DNA from: Piromyces finnis
Taxonomy: Eukaryota; Neocallimastigomycota; Neocallimastigomycetes; Neocallimastigales; Neocallimastigaceae
DNA: 64,000 bases
Assembly (NCBI GenBank): GCA_002104945.1
Contig: MCFH01000046.1
Span: forward strand, 372,001 to 436,000
Direction of reading: 5' to 3'
Shown one piece after another: positions 30,090 to 59,556 of the stretch; within the stretch, counting starts at the first letter, position 1, and each line of letters begins with the position of its first letter. The notes under the pieces were generated by a model, which worked only from the letters and a program-made list of their open reading frames with translations, was not told the origin of the DNA and searched no databases. The position numbers and the translations under genes were made by a program.

Positions 30090-30209
30090 AAAAATATTAT
30101 TGATGGCATAGCAAATTGTTATAAGTGAAAACCACTATATAGAAAAAATATATATAATATATACAGATAAAAAATATTATTAGTGGTATAACAAATTGTT
30201 ATAAATAAG
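30090..30209. repeat. Imperfect direct repeat of about 40 bases
   Basis: Two copies, about 30090-30130 and 30169-30209, share AAAATATTATT, GG(C/T)ATA and CAAATTGTTATAA with a few substitutions. They are separated by about 38 bases of AT-rich spacer. No function is apparent. Confidence 0.7.
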
Positions 30210-31344
30210 CAAATTTTACATTATGGAAAAAAAATTAAGATAATTATATTATTTTCAATGTATATATAGCTATTTCAATCATTTTTTCATAACATTTTTT
30301 ATTCCATTTCTCATTCTTTCCATATAAACCTAACATTTTAGATTTAAGTTTTTTTAGTTTTTTTTTTTTCCTTTCTATTTTTATTAATTTAAGAAAATGT
30401 TATGGGTAACTAAATTAAAAAATAAAATATAAAAACTTTTAAAAGCTATAAGTTTTTGTTGATATAATGAGATTAAATTCTTTTTTAATTTTATTTGATA
30501 TCTATTATTTAAGATCTTTATAATAATTTTCATATTTATAAAATAGTAAGTAATAATATTATTTTTTAAAAAAGAGAATATTTTAATAAAAATTCTATCT
30601 ACAAATAAAAAGATTTTATAGTATATAAAAATATAAAAAACAATGTAAAGTATAATTTCTAGCATTGAAATAATGTAAATAAAAAAAAAAAAGTAGGATA
30701 TCATTCTATATAATAGAAATAAGGTATAATTTTTCTTAAAAAATATTAAATATTATGAATACTCAACAACTACCTTTTGTTCATTTAATATTATACAAAA
30801 TGATTTATTTTAATTTTTAAAAATTACCTATTTTTAATATTTATTAAAATTACAAAAATTACCTTGGTAATACAAAAATACAATGTACCTCAATACGAAA
30901 TACTATAAATTGTATTTATACCAATAAATAGTAATATTTATATTTATAAAATATAAAAAAAAATATTTTAAATAATTTTAATCAATATTTTATTCATTAT
31001 CTAATCTTTTTATTTTAATATTTTATAATCATACATTTTAATTGGAGGAGTATTAAATCTTTTAGTATTAAAAAAGGAAAAAAAATTTTACTTTAAAAAT
31101 GGTTCAAGTAAAGCCCTAAAATTTATTAATTAAAAAAAGTGTTATATAATGTACATTAATGTATTACAATAGTTAATAAATTCTGTAATTAATAAACTTG
31201 GCATAAATAATAAAAAAAAGGAATTTAAAATTATTAATTTATCATATATATTAATAATTTCATATTAAATTTACTAGCTATATTTTGGGGTAGACTAATT
31301 TCAATTTAATATGAAAAAGTGAACCACACTAAATGTCTAATAAT

Positions 31345-31569
<225 letters not shown>

Positions 31570-32424
31570 TTTTCTATTATATGTGAAAAATTGATTATAA
31601 TTCTTAATTATACTATATTATATAATAACACTTGTTTTTATTATTGATAAATAAATATAAATAAATACATATTCTCTATTTCTATATTGTATTATGTTTA
31701 AAAATTACCCATATTATTAAAGTCTTTTTTATATTTCAATAATAAAAATAAAATTAAAATTTTATTGAAAAAAAAAAATAATTTGATATTTTTATTAAAT
31801 ACAATATATTCTAATTAATTATGTAATATATTATATTAATTAAAAATATATTGTTTTATATATTGCATAGAGTAATATTTTATAAATCAAAAAAAAAGAG
31901 TAAAATCTTTTTTTTAATTAGAAATATTACCAGAAATATATATTTTTAAATAATAAATCAAAAGTTTGAAAGAGTTAAAAAAGAAAATACTTTCATTAAA
32001 CTTTAAAAAAGTAGGAAAAAGAAAGAAAAAACATATTACGATTTAGAAATATTTAAAAATAAATGAGAAATAAATCTTATTAATAATTATTAATACTATA
32101 ATTTTCTTTATATATAAAAAATTAATATCTTAAGGGTTCAATTTGTACAATTTGAACTGGTATAATCATTAAATTTTCATTTTAAATAATAATAATATTA
32201 TTATTACTTTTTTTCTTTTTTTTTTTTTCAAAAAAAAAAAAAAAAAAAACAACTTTATTACGTTATATAAATTTATAATATATTTTAATTATAATTATCG
32301 AATAAATAGATATACATAACTTCATATTTCACACATATAATATAGAAAAATATTTAAATAAGTAATATTTAAATTTCCATAATATACTATATAATTTAAA
32401 TATATATATATATAGAAAATAAAT

Positions 32425-34819
32425 ATGTTAAATTCACACCGTCAATGCTCAAATCAAAAACTTAGTAATATTTTAATTTCAAATTTAATAAAAAATAACG
32501 TAGCTAATCCGCAAAAAATGGAAAATTATCTTGATTTTAGTCAATCTCAAAGTAATTTCATGTCAACTATAAATAAACAAGATACACTTAAATTACAACC
32601 TATAAACATATCTTCTTCCTCAAATACGCAAGAAAGTTTCGTTCCAAACAACTTAATTTATGAAAATCATATTCAAAATGGTTTAGGTCAAGAAACTACT
32701 TTGAATAATCTCATTCAAAAAAATCTTTATTCAGAAAGAGTATATGCTAAACAAGAAACCAATAAAAAATCTATTGAAAATGAAATTAAAAATGATGCTG
32801 AAATGAAAAAAGATAAAGAAAAACAAAATAAACCATCAAAAAATTTAAAAACTATCATTCCACTCTTTAAACCAATATTTAATGAATCTGCTGTATTTAG
32901 TGTTGATGCTTCAAAAATAGAAATTATTAATAAACCAACTGATTATTATAATAAAATAAAGGTATTTTTTTTTATAAAAAAAAAAAAATTAAAGAATTCA
33001 AAAATAGCATAATAATTATTAATGAAAAAAAAAGATATTTAATTGTTAAATGTAGATTATTGTCATTTTATAATACTAACATTATATTATTTTTATTAAT
33101 AAATGATATAAATTAAGGAACAAATATTACAAGCCAAACATAGAGTTGTATTAACAGCATTATATATTGGTATTGACCAAGTTGATTTGGTAAGTACTAA
33201 ACACTAAATATATATATTTTATCATTATCCTATAAATATATTGTGTACTTGTATTATTTACATATATTATTCATTCTAATTTCTAAATTTAAAAATTAAC
33301 AATAACTGTCTATCTTAATTTCTAAATCAAAAAATTAATAATAACATAACGATAATTAAAGATTCAAACTTTACATAAAGCTTTAGCTGAATGTAAAACT
33401 TTAAGAGTTACTATTCTTTTTGATTGCTTAAGAGGTACTCGTACTTCAAATTCTGGTGAATCTTCAGTAACATTGGTTGCCCCATTAGTTACTGCTTACC
33501 CAGATAGAGTTGAAATAGCATTATATCATACACCAGAACTTACAAGACCATTAAAAATGTTGTTACCTCAAAGAGTTAATGAAATTATTGGTTTATTCCA
33601 TGCAAAAATTGTTATTTCTGATGATAACTTAATCCTTGCTGGGTAATAATTTAATATATTTTAATAATACATTTTTCAAAAAATATATGCTTTTTTTCCA
33701 TTTATTATTAAATTAGTAATAAATGATATTAATAATATATATTTTAAAATACACTATTTTTAATAAATATTAAAGTGCTAACCTAAGTACTGAATACTTT
33801 GAACAACGTCAAGATCGTTATGTATTTTTTGGAAATGCAACATCGTTATCAGATTATTTCTATGATTTAGCTATTACTTTAACAAAAATTTCATACCAAT
33901 TAGCACCACAACATACTTTAATTCCATCTGGTCCTGATCCCACCACCAATCCAGTCCAATTCCGTCAAACAGCTTTCCATGCTTTAGATTCATTTTTATC
34001 TAATTGGTATGCCAGAACTCAAGCTTTACGTGATCAATTAAACGAATTTGCTGATATGAATTTAAAAGAGCAATCAAAGTCAGATGATACTGAATCTACA
34101 TTAACTAATCAAAGTGATGTTGAATATGACAATGATTGTGATATGTATTCTGCAGTAAGTGATATGAGTGAAGAAACCACTACTATTGAAACTAAAGAAC
34201 CTGAGAATACTAATAAATTACCAAAACTATCTAAAGATACAGATACAATTGTTATTCCAATGCTTCAAATGAAGCAACTTAATATTCGAGAAAACGAACG
34301 TTTAATGGAAGTTATTATGAATATAATAGATAGTAATTCAGATTATTGGAAAAATCTATTTATAACATCAGGTTATTTGAACTTTACTAATGAATTCAAA
34401 AAAGTACTAAATGAAATTAATACAGAAGTTGATATTGTATGTGCAGCACCACAAGCTAATAGTTTCTATAAAGGATCAGGTTTATCAGCAAATATCCCAG
34501 CTTTTTATACTTATTTTGAAAAACAAGTTCATGATGGCTCTGCTAAAAAAGATTTAGAATTAAGAATTCACGAATATGTCAGACCAGGATGGACATATCA
34601 TGCAAAAGGTTTATGGGCTAGTTATAAAGATCCAGAAACTGGTGAATTATTACCAAATGTTACAATTTTAGGATCTACTAATTTTGGTCGTCGTTCAATG
34701 AATCGTGATGTGGAAGCTCAGGTTTTAATGATTACCGATAACAAAAAATTACAAAAAGATATGGCAAATGTAAGTTTTAAATTATAATTATTTTTAATTT
34801 TGAGATTAAAGAGTATAAC

Positions 34820-34851
<32 letters not shown>

Positions 34852-34988
34852 TATTTTATGTTTTATAGGAAATTAAAAACTTATTAAATTACACAGTTCT
34901 TGTAGATAATGAAACATTTAATAAGGAAGAAAGATATGTACCATTAAAAGTGAAATTAAGTACTTATCTTTTCCAAAACATGTTTTAG
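32425..34988 (+). CDS. PGS1: Phosphatidylglycerophosphate synthase (PLD family)
   Basis: CDP-diacylglycerol--glycerol-3-phosphate 3-phosphatidyltransferase, the committed step toward phosphatidylglycerol and cardiolipin. Five exons: 32425-32961, 33118-33189, 33362-33642, 33776-34769, 34869-34988; 667 residues. HKD motif 1 is HAKIVISDD (residues 283-291), followed by GANLSTEYFEQRQDRYVFF, a PGS1 hallmark. The second is HAKGLW (from 572) with GSTNFGRRSMNRDVEAQ. The aspartate of motif 2 is absent, as I recall for other PGS1 enzymes. RVVLTALYIGIDQVDL and LLPQRVNEIIGLFHAK also fit the family. An unusual acidic, low-complexity insertion (about residues 395-455) lies between the two catalytic halves, and about 130 poorly conserved residues precede the catalytic region. 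Location would be mitochondrial or, in an anaerobe, hydrogenosomal (inference); no clear targeting peptide is seen. Confidence 0.9.
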
Positions 34989-36232
34989 ATAAAATTTAAA
35001 GGAAAAAATATACATACTTTTAAAAAAAAAAAAACTAACGAATAAGAATACTATTTTTATTTTATTTTTAATTTTTTTTTTATATATATTATTATCATTA
35101 TTATTAACAAACTACAACTAATACAAAGAAAAGAAAAAAAAGTAAAATGAAAAAGAAAGAAATTGAATATATTCAGAAACATTTATTCATTAAACACAAA
35201 AATAATGAAAAAAAAAAAAGTAACCATAAATAATTAATTTTTTTAAAAAGTTTGATTTGTCTTAAAAAATTATAAAGGCAAAAAAAAAAAAAAAAATTTT
35301 TTTATCATTAGAAAATAAAAGAGTATATATAGTTATATTTATTAATATAAAAAAAAGAAAACTTTTCATTTTTCTTTAATTTTATTTATTTATATTATTA
35401 TTAAAAATTAGTTTGTATTAAACAAAAATATTAAAAGCGTTTTCATTAATTATATTATTCTAATAAAAAAAAAAAAAAAAAAAAAAAAAAAACAATAAAA
35501 AAAGATAAAGATAAAAAATTATATTATTTTTATATCGATTTTTATGATATTATCTATACCACAAACACTATAGATATAAAAATAGTTGTGTAATAAGTTT
35601 ATTATTTTAATTTATATACTTTTCATATAATTAAGGAATAAAAATACTGTATAATTATAGAATTAATGAATAGTAAATAAAATATAAGATTATTTTATTA
35701 TATTTTAATAAAATATTTATAGATATCATAGTATATAAATTTTAATCATAAGCTTTCATTAAACAATAAAATTTGGCAATGAAAAATGCTTTTTTTTTTA
35801 TATATATATATTTTATTTATTTTATTTTATTTTTTTATTTTTTTTTTTTTTTTTTAATTTTAATTTTATTTTAATATTAATTAATATATTTCTATAAGAG
35901 GTTAATGATGATATTTTTGATATTTATAAATTATATATTTCATTATTTTTTTTTTAAATAATATTACTATTTGATTCTTTTTATATATTATAGATTAATT
36001 TTTCATTATTAAAAATATTCTATTCTATTTTAACAGTAGAGTTTTAGATATTCCTAATAATATGCAGTGTATTTAATTATATATCTATATATTCTTATTT
36101 CATTTAGTTTTACTATCAAAATAAATAACGAAATAAAATAATAAGAATTTTTATTTTATTATTATTATTATTATTTTTTTTTTTTTTTTTTTTTTTTTTT
36201 GAAATTAAAGGATTATTATTTATTTCTTTGTT
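34989..36232. other. Convergent 3' intergenic region
   Basis: 3' flanks of PGS1 (plus) and the mannosyltransferase gene (minus). AT-rich with several A-runs and T-runs, including about 35467-35491 (A) and 36177-36200 (T). No coding stretch is visible. Confidence 0.6.
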
Positions 36233-39200
36233 TTATTTTAAACCATCTTCATCAGCCATAGACCACCACTTAAGCCATTGTTTAGATTTCATTTGATCAG
36301 ATGGACCAGTGAAACCATAACAGAATGGAACAAAGTAGAAGAAGAAAAGAATATTGGCAGTTAAATAAATTAAAACAATAATATTACTGACAATGTTTGA
36401 GAATTTGAAATAACTACCGAGATGTTCTAATGTAAAAGCAATAATAAAGATACCAAAGTAAACAGCTGGGAAGTAATGATGTAAATAAAGTACACGACCC
36501 ATTAGGAACGATGGGAAATAATGTAAAGCCCATCCACCAATAGTAATAAGAGCAACATAACAATAGTTATTCCATTCTTCTTCCTTCCATCCTAAAACAT
36601 GACATTTACGTAATAAAATATAGAGTCCTGAAAGAAGTCCAACGAAAATAATACAAGCGAAAATAGTCCACCAGGTTAATGGATTTCCCATTAAATAGAA
36701 TTTAACATCTTCATCTCCCCATCCACAAATACGAATACCAACTAAAGCAAGAGGCCATTGCCAAGCTTCAGAGGTAATATGATCTGGTTCTTTATCTTCA
36801 TCGAGAGTTAATGAATTGTTAGTAGACCACATTGATACATTAAGATCAATGAAATTGTTGAGGAAAGAAGCTCTGAAAGTTTTAACTGGAGCTGGTGGTA
36901 ATAAATTATTCCAGTGGCTTTCGACATTCCAAATGTTCTTTGAAGCTTTGTTATTACCATGTACATCACAAACAACTTCGGCTTGCTTAAATCCCCATTC
37001 TGGGTAAGAATTACCAGAAGATTGAAGTAAACAACCAGTTTGAACATGTCTAAGACGGAAAGAAGTGAATAATGAGTGAATTTGCTTACTTTTGGAATCA
37101 TATTGATCCTTAACAATTTCAATCTTCCAAAGATCATTAGCATCACCAATAGTTGAATTACCATAACCTGAAACTTCATAATATTTCTTTGATACTGGAG
37201 CCTTTATGTTGTGAGTGTGAAGGTTTCTCTTAGTTTCAGCGTGAACTACAGTAATATATTAAATATATTATTAATATAGATATAAAGAAATATTAATATT
37301 TTTAAATACTATTTTTTACCTAATCTAATAATATCACCATCCTTAACATATTCAACAACATTTTCTGGAACTTGGTTTTCAGTCCATGGTTTTTTAATGT
37401 ACCATTCATTATTGGCATCCTTGTAGTGATATAAAGTAACTTGTTGTTGTTCAGAACCAGATGGATAACGTTGAACATGTGAATGTAATAAACCACCACC
37501 ATATGAAGTATTTTTAATAGTAACCTTGGAATTATAAGCAATAGCTATTATAATGATTATTATATTATAATATTTAATTATTAATAAGCATTAAATGAAT
37601 AGTTTTTTAAAAAATATATATTTTTATATATACTTACTAAGTGGATTTTTGGAGAAATCAATTCCTTCAAGACCAGCTTGGAATAAGGAACTCATTGAAG
37701 AATCACCAGGACCAGATTTGCTTAAAACAGTAAAGTGGATGTAGAAATTGAAAGCGTAAATGGATATTGGTAAAATGATCAATAAGATAATTCTAGCAAT
37801 CCAATGAAGTAAGTAGGATTTCTTTAAAAAATATTTCAAAAAAAAATTTAAATAATTATTAAAACTTCATTTATATAAATATATTATTAAATAGATTATT
37901 TTTAGAATTTAATACTTACGAAGGAAACATCCTTTCTACCTAAGTAGTCCCATAATTCCCATAAAGTATACTATTTTCATTTAATATTTTATTATTTATA
38001 AGTTTTAAATGTTAATGGTGAATAATTATATAGCTTATTATATATTAATAATACTTACTAATCCAACAAGAGCAATTGAAAACAAACCAACTAATTTAAC
38101 ACTATTATATGGAGTTTAATTATTATATATTATTATATTAGTTATATTATTTATTAAATAGATTATACTTTATTACATATAATATTATAAATATTAGTAA
38201 TTACCTAGTAACTAAACCAAGAGATGCACCAGTTGCTGCTAAAGATAACCACCAATTTAATGAGAATGGTCTATTATTATTTTTACATTCATTTATTAGA
38301 GAATATAAGTATAAAAATTTTTATGTTACTACATTTTTGTTATTATTATTAATTATTCATAAGTAATATTTACTCTTTTCTAGCATTCTTGAATCTAGTT
38401 AAACTATAGAAAGTTAAAGCGATGAAAAAGAGAAGAATTGGATCTAATAAGACGAACTTGGAAATGGTAAGGAAAGCATTTTCTAGATTATTTAATAAAC
38501 ATAATAGATTAATATTATCCCACTATATATTAAATTTATTTAAATTGGATTTTTTCAATAACCCAAATCATTATAAAAGTAATAAATTTTTACCACAAAC
38601 AACCATAAGTGCTACGGCTATACAAGTAATTTGATTAAAACGTAATTCTCTAGCAGTTAAGTATGCTAATGGAACCATCAATGCACCGAAAGTAGCACAG
38701 AAAACTCTCATGAATACATAGTTAAGATTATCTGGGAAAACTTTACCTGAATCCCAGTCAAATTGACCATCATATCCACAGAGCCAACCTGCTAAACCAA
38801 TTAACATTTTACCAAGAGGTGGGTGGACATCAAAGTAAAAAGTACGTTTAATATATTCAGAACCGAATGAACTGTATTTATTTTATAAATAATATTATTA
38901 GTTGTTAATTTTCTAACTTTAATATTATATATTTTTTTTTTATTTTATTTTTTTTTAAAAAAAATTACCCAAAATGAGCTTCATCCCAGCTTTTTATTAT
39001 TGTTTTAAATAATTTTAAAATATTAATGAGTATTTTAATAATTAATAATTAAAATTATTATTATTTAATTATGTATTCTAAATATATAGTACTTACATAA
39101 CTACATTTGCTTTTGAAATTTTGTAGTATCTAGAAAATAAACTTATAACGGTTAAAACGGCAACAATTACAATTTGTTTTACAATTTCTGCTTTAGCCTT

Positions 39201-39412
39201 TTGTAATGAGATATTAATAAATAATATAAATAACATTAAATATTTAATATTCTTCTTTTTTATTTTTTCTTTACCTTTGTTGATGCAGCCTTAGCTTCCT
39301 TGATATTTTTATCATCATCATCTGGCATTAAAGGTTGAAGTTCTTCAATAACTTCCTCCTTTTGTGGAATATTTATTCTTTTTCTAAGTTCTCGATCTTC
39401 CATTATTTCCAT
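36233..39412 (-). CDS. PMT2: Protein O-mannosyltransferase, PMT2-like
   Basis: Transfers mannose from dolichyl-phosphate-mannose to Ser/Thr of secretory proteins at the ER membrane (GT39). Eleven exons in transcript order: 39412-39275, 39197-39097, 38989-38969, 38871-38594, 38482-38374, 38270-38205, 38101-38059, 37970-37920, 37821-37638, 37544-37320, 37245-36233. They total 2229 bases, 742 residues, a normal PMT length. A cytosolic acidic N terminus precedes the first membrane span ([17 protein letters not shown]). WDEAHFGSFGSEY (from about 81) and [15 protein letters not shown] carry the catalytic Asp-Glu and PMT signature. [20 protein letters not shown] follows. The luminal MIR region (about 331-530) includes [29 protein letters not shown] and [12 protein letters not shown]-terminal spans include [19 protein letters not shown]. 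The [12 protein letters not shown] and [16 protein letters not shown] segments favour the PMT2/POMT2 subfamily over PMT1 or PMT4. One exon is only 21 bases. Confidence 0.9.
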
Positions 39413-53264
<13,852 letters not shown>

Positions 53265-53537
53265 AAATAATTAATTTTTTTATATAAAAAAAATTATAAT
53301 TGAAAACATAACTAATATGACAAATAAATAGTAATTTCCTATGAAATATAAATGTATATATAACATTTACTTCATTTATAAATAACATTCTTATTATAAC
53401 ATATTTAAACTAAAATATTAATAATAATTATTAAACATTATACTTTTATAATAATAAAAAAAAAAAATGCTAATTTTTAACATTAAGTATTATTCTCACC
53501 TTTATTTTATTTTATTATTAATTTTATTATTCATCAA

Positions 53538-53669
<132 letters not shown>

Positions 53670-54182
53670 TTACTATACAACTTTCATTTTATTATTATTA
53701 GATTTACATTTATATATCATATTATATTATTTTCATATAATAGTGATAAAATCAAAATAAAATTTTCTGATAGTATTATTATAAATATTAACAATATTGT
53801 TAAGAGTAATAATTTATAAATCAATATTAATAATTGTTTATAAATGTATTACATTATTTTTAGAAAGATAATATTACATTCATTTTTCATTATTCTTTCT
53901 TTCTATTGGGAATATTTGATATAGTATCAAATATTGATATATACAAAACAGTTGTCAATCTTTTGTTTGTTCATTAAACCTACTGATTAAATATATTTTA
54001 TATTATTATTATTAATATTATTATTATAATAATCATTATATTTTACTTTATCAAAAAGTTATAATATCAGTTAATTATTCATATATATATTAATAATTTA
54101 ATTTCTATATTTGCTTTCACTAATTATTTTATATTAAAACTAAATAAATATTTTATGAGTTTTCAATTAAGTAAATATATTA

Positions 54183-54186
<4 letters not shown>

Positions 54187-54222
<36 letters not shown>
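54187..54222. repeat. (AAT)n microsatellite
   Basis: About 12 AAT units just beyond the stop codon of the J-domain gene on the minus strand (AATATT unit in its transcript 3' flank). Confidence 0.9.
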
Positions 54223-54227
<5 letters not shown>

Positions 54228-54256
54228 GTATGAAAAGCAATTTTGATTAAATCTTT

Positions 54257-55307
54257 TTAGTCTTGTTTTTCTTTCTTGGCAGAATTTGTTATCTTTGCAA
54301 TAATGCCCCATTTTTCCTTTAACCAAGCATCGATTGTAGATACACCTTTTTCTGAATAATTTAATGCAATAACTAATTGATTAAGTAAATTTAAAAGCCT
54401 TTTATTAATAGATGCACTTCCTGCAGTATGAATAATGATTGGCAATGATAAAAATATTGCTGTTAACTCTAATGCTAATTCCAAACGACCCAAGACATCA
54501 AAATAACTTAATGTTCTTAGTTTGCACTGTAATTGATAAATTTGTTTTATTTCACCTTTGGCAGCTGTCCAACATTTCTTTCCTATTACTAGATAGTCCT
54601 GGACTTCATTAAATATATTTCTGTCATTATAATACAAATAAAGTATTAATTCAAAATTTAAAGATTTTATAACCAAATTAAATAAAAATACCCAATTAAT
54701 AAATTTTAAATTCATTATATATAAATTATTATAATAAATACTAACTGATAATCCCTGTTTATTTCACAACTTGTTAAAAATTCTAAAGTTTCCATAATGT
54801 CATCAAAATTACCATTAAACATTTCATTTAAAATCTGTGTTAATATAGTTGTAAATGAGGCTTCTGAACCATCTTCATTTCCTAATTTTCCTATTAAATC
54901 GTATTGCCTTCTAAGTGTTGGGTTTTTTAAAGTTTCATATGCTTTTGAAATAGTAAGAATAATAAAATAATATATAAATAAAATAAACATTTAATACAAT
55001 TATTATATTTAAACTATACTTTATTGAATCATTATCGAATAAAAAAAAATATAAAAGATAAAATTAACATTTTCATTATATTATTACCAGCTGAAGTCAC
55101 TTGGAAAGCTCTTGTAGCATCCTCATCATTTCGAAATTTATCAGGATGAATAAGTCTACTTGTCTTTAAATAAGCCTTTCTTATTTCATCAGTTGTTGCA
55201 TCAGTTTCAACACCCAATATTTTATATAATGATCGTTCATTTAATATTTGCTCTATTCTAGCTCTACCTTTATCATAATTTGAGATTTTTGAAGTATTGA
55301 CCTCCAT
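54257..55307 (-). CDS. J-domain (DnaJ/Hsp40) protein with uncharacterised C terminus
   Basis: Three exons in transcript order: 55307-55088, 54941-54746, 54620-54257; 259 residues. The J domain spans about residues 25-95: SLYKILGVETDATTDEIRKA, the HPD motif at 54-56 within LIHPDKF, and AYETLKNPTLRRQYDLIG, completed across the first intron. HPD stimulates Hsp70 ATPase in this family, so an Hsp70 partner is expected. No Gly/Phe region, zinc fingers or standard client-binding domain follow. Instead there is a helical C-terminal part with NEMFNGNFDDIMETL, EVQDYLVIGKKCWTAAKGEI and a hydrophobic ELALELTAIFLSLPIIIHTA that could be a buried helix or membrane-associated. It ends in a Lys-rich tail. I do not recognise the C-terminal domain. 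Confidence 0.85.
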
Positions 55308-57543
<2,236 letters not shown>

Positions 57544-59556
57544 ATGAGTACTGCATCAATACCTTATGCTGGAAGTAAGATCAGCTTAATTTCAAAGTCT
57601 GACATCAGATATGTTGGTACTTTACATTCAATAAATCAACAAGATTCAACAGTATCATTAGAACAAGGTAAATAAAATTAAATAAATAAATTAGAATGAA
57701 GAAAAGAATAAAATATAAATAGTAACTGAAAAATAAAAATAAAATAAAAAAGATATTATAATAAGCAAATAACATATAATAATAAAAAGTTGTATTTGTA
57801 AAAATTAATAGAAAAAAATAAATTTGATAAAAAATTATAGTATTTTTATAAACATGATTTATAAATAAAAGAATATAAAAATTAAATAGATTTTAACTTT
57901 TTGTAATAATATTATAATTTTGTTTTTTTTTTTTAAATAAATTTTAAATATGAATAAAATAAATAGTTCGTTCATATGGTACAGAAGGAAGAAAGAAAAA
58001 CAAGAGTGAAGAAATTAGTGGAACTGATCAAATTTACGAATACATTGTTTTTCGTGGTAGTGATATTAAAGATTTACAAGTATGTGAAGCTCCACAAAGA
58101 CCACAAGTTCAAGTTCCAAAAGACCCAGCTATCTTAGGAGTAAATATTATTATAATGATAAATATAAATATTTCAATGATCAAGAAATAATTTAAAAATT
58201 TAACATTGTAATTCAATTTAATTAATATTATTCAATAGACTACTGCACCAGCTCCTTCTTCAATTCCACCAGGTTTTAATATGATGCAAGGTTTAGTTGA
58301 TGGAAACATGTTACCACCAAATCTTGCAATTAATCCTTATTTAATTCAATTATATCAACAACAATTATGGCAACAACAAATACAACAACAACAACAACAA
58401 CAACAAGTAAAAAACTATATTTCATTTTATAATAAAAAAAAGAATATTAAATTTCGGACTATTAAATCTGTATAGATATTAACTAATAATTATTTTATGA
58501 AATAAAGCCTGCAGCTTCTTTATTAAAAACTGACCAAGCTACTGGTGAACAAAGCAACAATATTATTTCAGGTATGGAAAAATTAAATTTAGCTGATCCA
58601 AATGCCAAGAAGGATGACGATAATACTCAAAAAGAAACTAATGAAAAGAATGAAGGAAATAGCCAACAAAAGGACAAAAGTAGGTTTTTTAATTATAATT
58701 TAAATTAATAAATTTAAAAATAAAGAATATTAATAAAAATTTTATATAGATAACAATCGTTCACAAAATAATAACTACAGTAGAAATTACAACTCAAATA
58801 GCAGATACCAAAGAGGTAATCGTCAAAATAATAATTATCGCAGAGGTATGAATCAACGTGGACGTCGTAACTGGAACGCAAAGCAACTCTCACTTCCAGA
58901 TTCTGACTTTGATTTTGAATCCTCAAATGCTAAATTTAAAGAACTTTCTGACAAGGAAGCTAACAAAACTGATAAGAAGGAAGAAGAAGGAAATGTACAA
59001 GACGGTGAAGAACAAGAAGAAAGTGGAGCTGAAGAAAAAACTCAAGAAAACTTCTATAATAAATCTTCATCATTCTTTGATAACATTTCTTGTGAAAGTA
59101 AAGACAGAGCTGAAGAACAAGGAAAGAAGTAAGTATTAAAAATCATAAAATATTAAAATATAAAGTATTATACTTAACGATTTAAAATAATAAAGATTTG
59201 ACCGTAGAGCAAAGCAATATGAAGAACGTAAACTTAATATGGAAACTTTTGGTCAAGCTACTGTCAACCGTGGAGGTCACCGTGGTTATAGAAGAAATAA
59301 TTATCACTCATATAGAGGAAGAAATTATAACCGTAATAACGGATACCACAGAAACAACTACAGAAACTATAATAACACTTACAACAACAATAACAACAGA
59401 CAAAAGAGCCAAGTAAATAAATATCTATATATTCATTTTATTATTTAATATTTATCGCTAATAATAATTAATATTAATAATAAATAATAGGAACAAGTTT
59501 CCCAAAATAATAATAATAGTACTCAACAACAACAAAAACAAGAAACTAGTCAATAG
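57544..59556 (+). CDS. SCD6: LSM14/Scd6-family mRNP protein
   Basis: P-body/translation-repression factor family (Scd6, LSM14/RAP55). Seven exons: 57544-57667, 57967-58139, 58239-58406, 58508-58679, 58750-59128, 59196-59412, 59491-59556; 432 residues. The N-terminal LSm-like domain has [35 protein letters not shown] and [14 protein letters not shown] (to about residue 85). A Pro/Gln-rich linker with a short polyQ follows. The FDF motif is in [18 protein letters not shown] (FDF at 266-268), the FFD box in [14 protein letters not shown], and the TFG box in [20 protein letters not shown] (340-360). Arg/Asn/Tyr/Gly-rich segments flank the FDF module ([19 protein letters not shown]), likely RNA-binding. 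In the family, the FDF/TFG regions contact DDX6/Dhh1-type helicases and the LSm domain contacts decapping partners. All five family elements are present in the expected order. Confidence 0.93.

Noticed and set aside
30384-30704. 106-codon minus-strand open frame
   Set aside because: Ile/Phe/Lys/Tyr-only composition typical of random AT-rich DNA; no domain, no splice partners.
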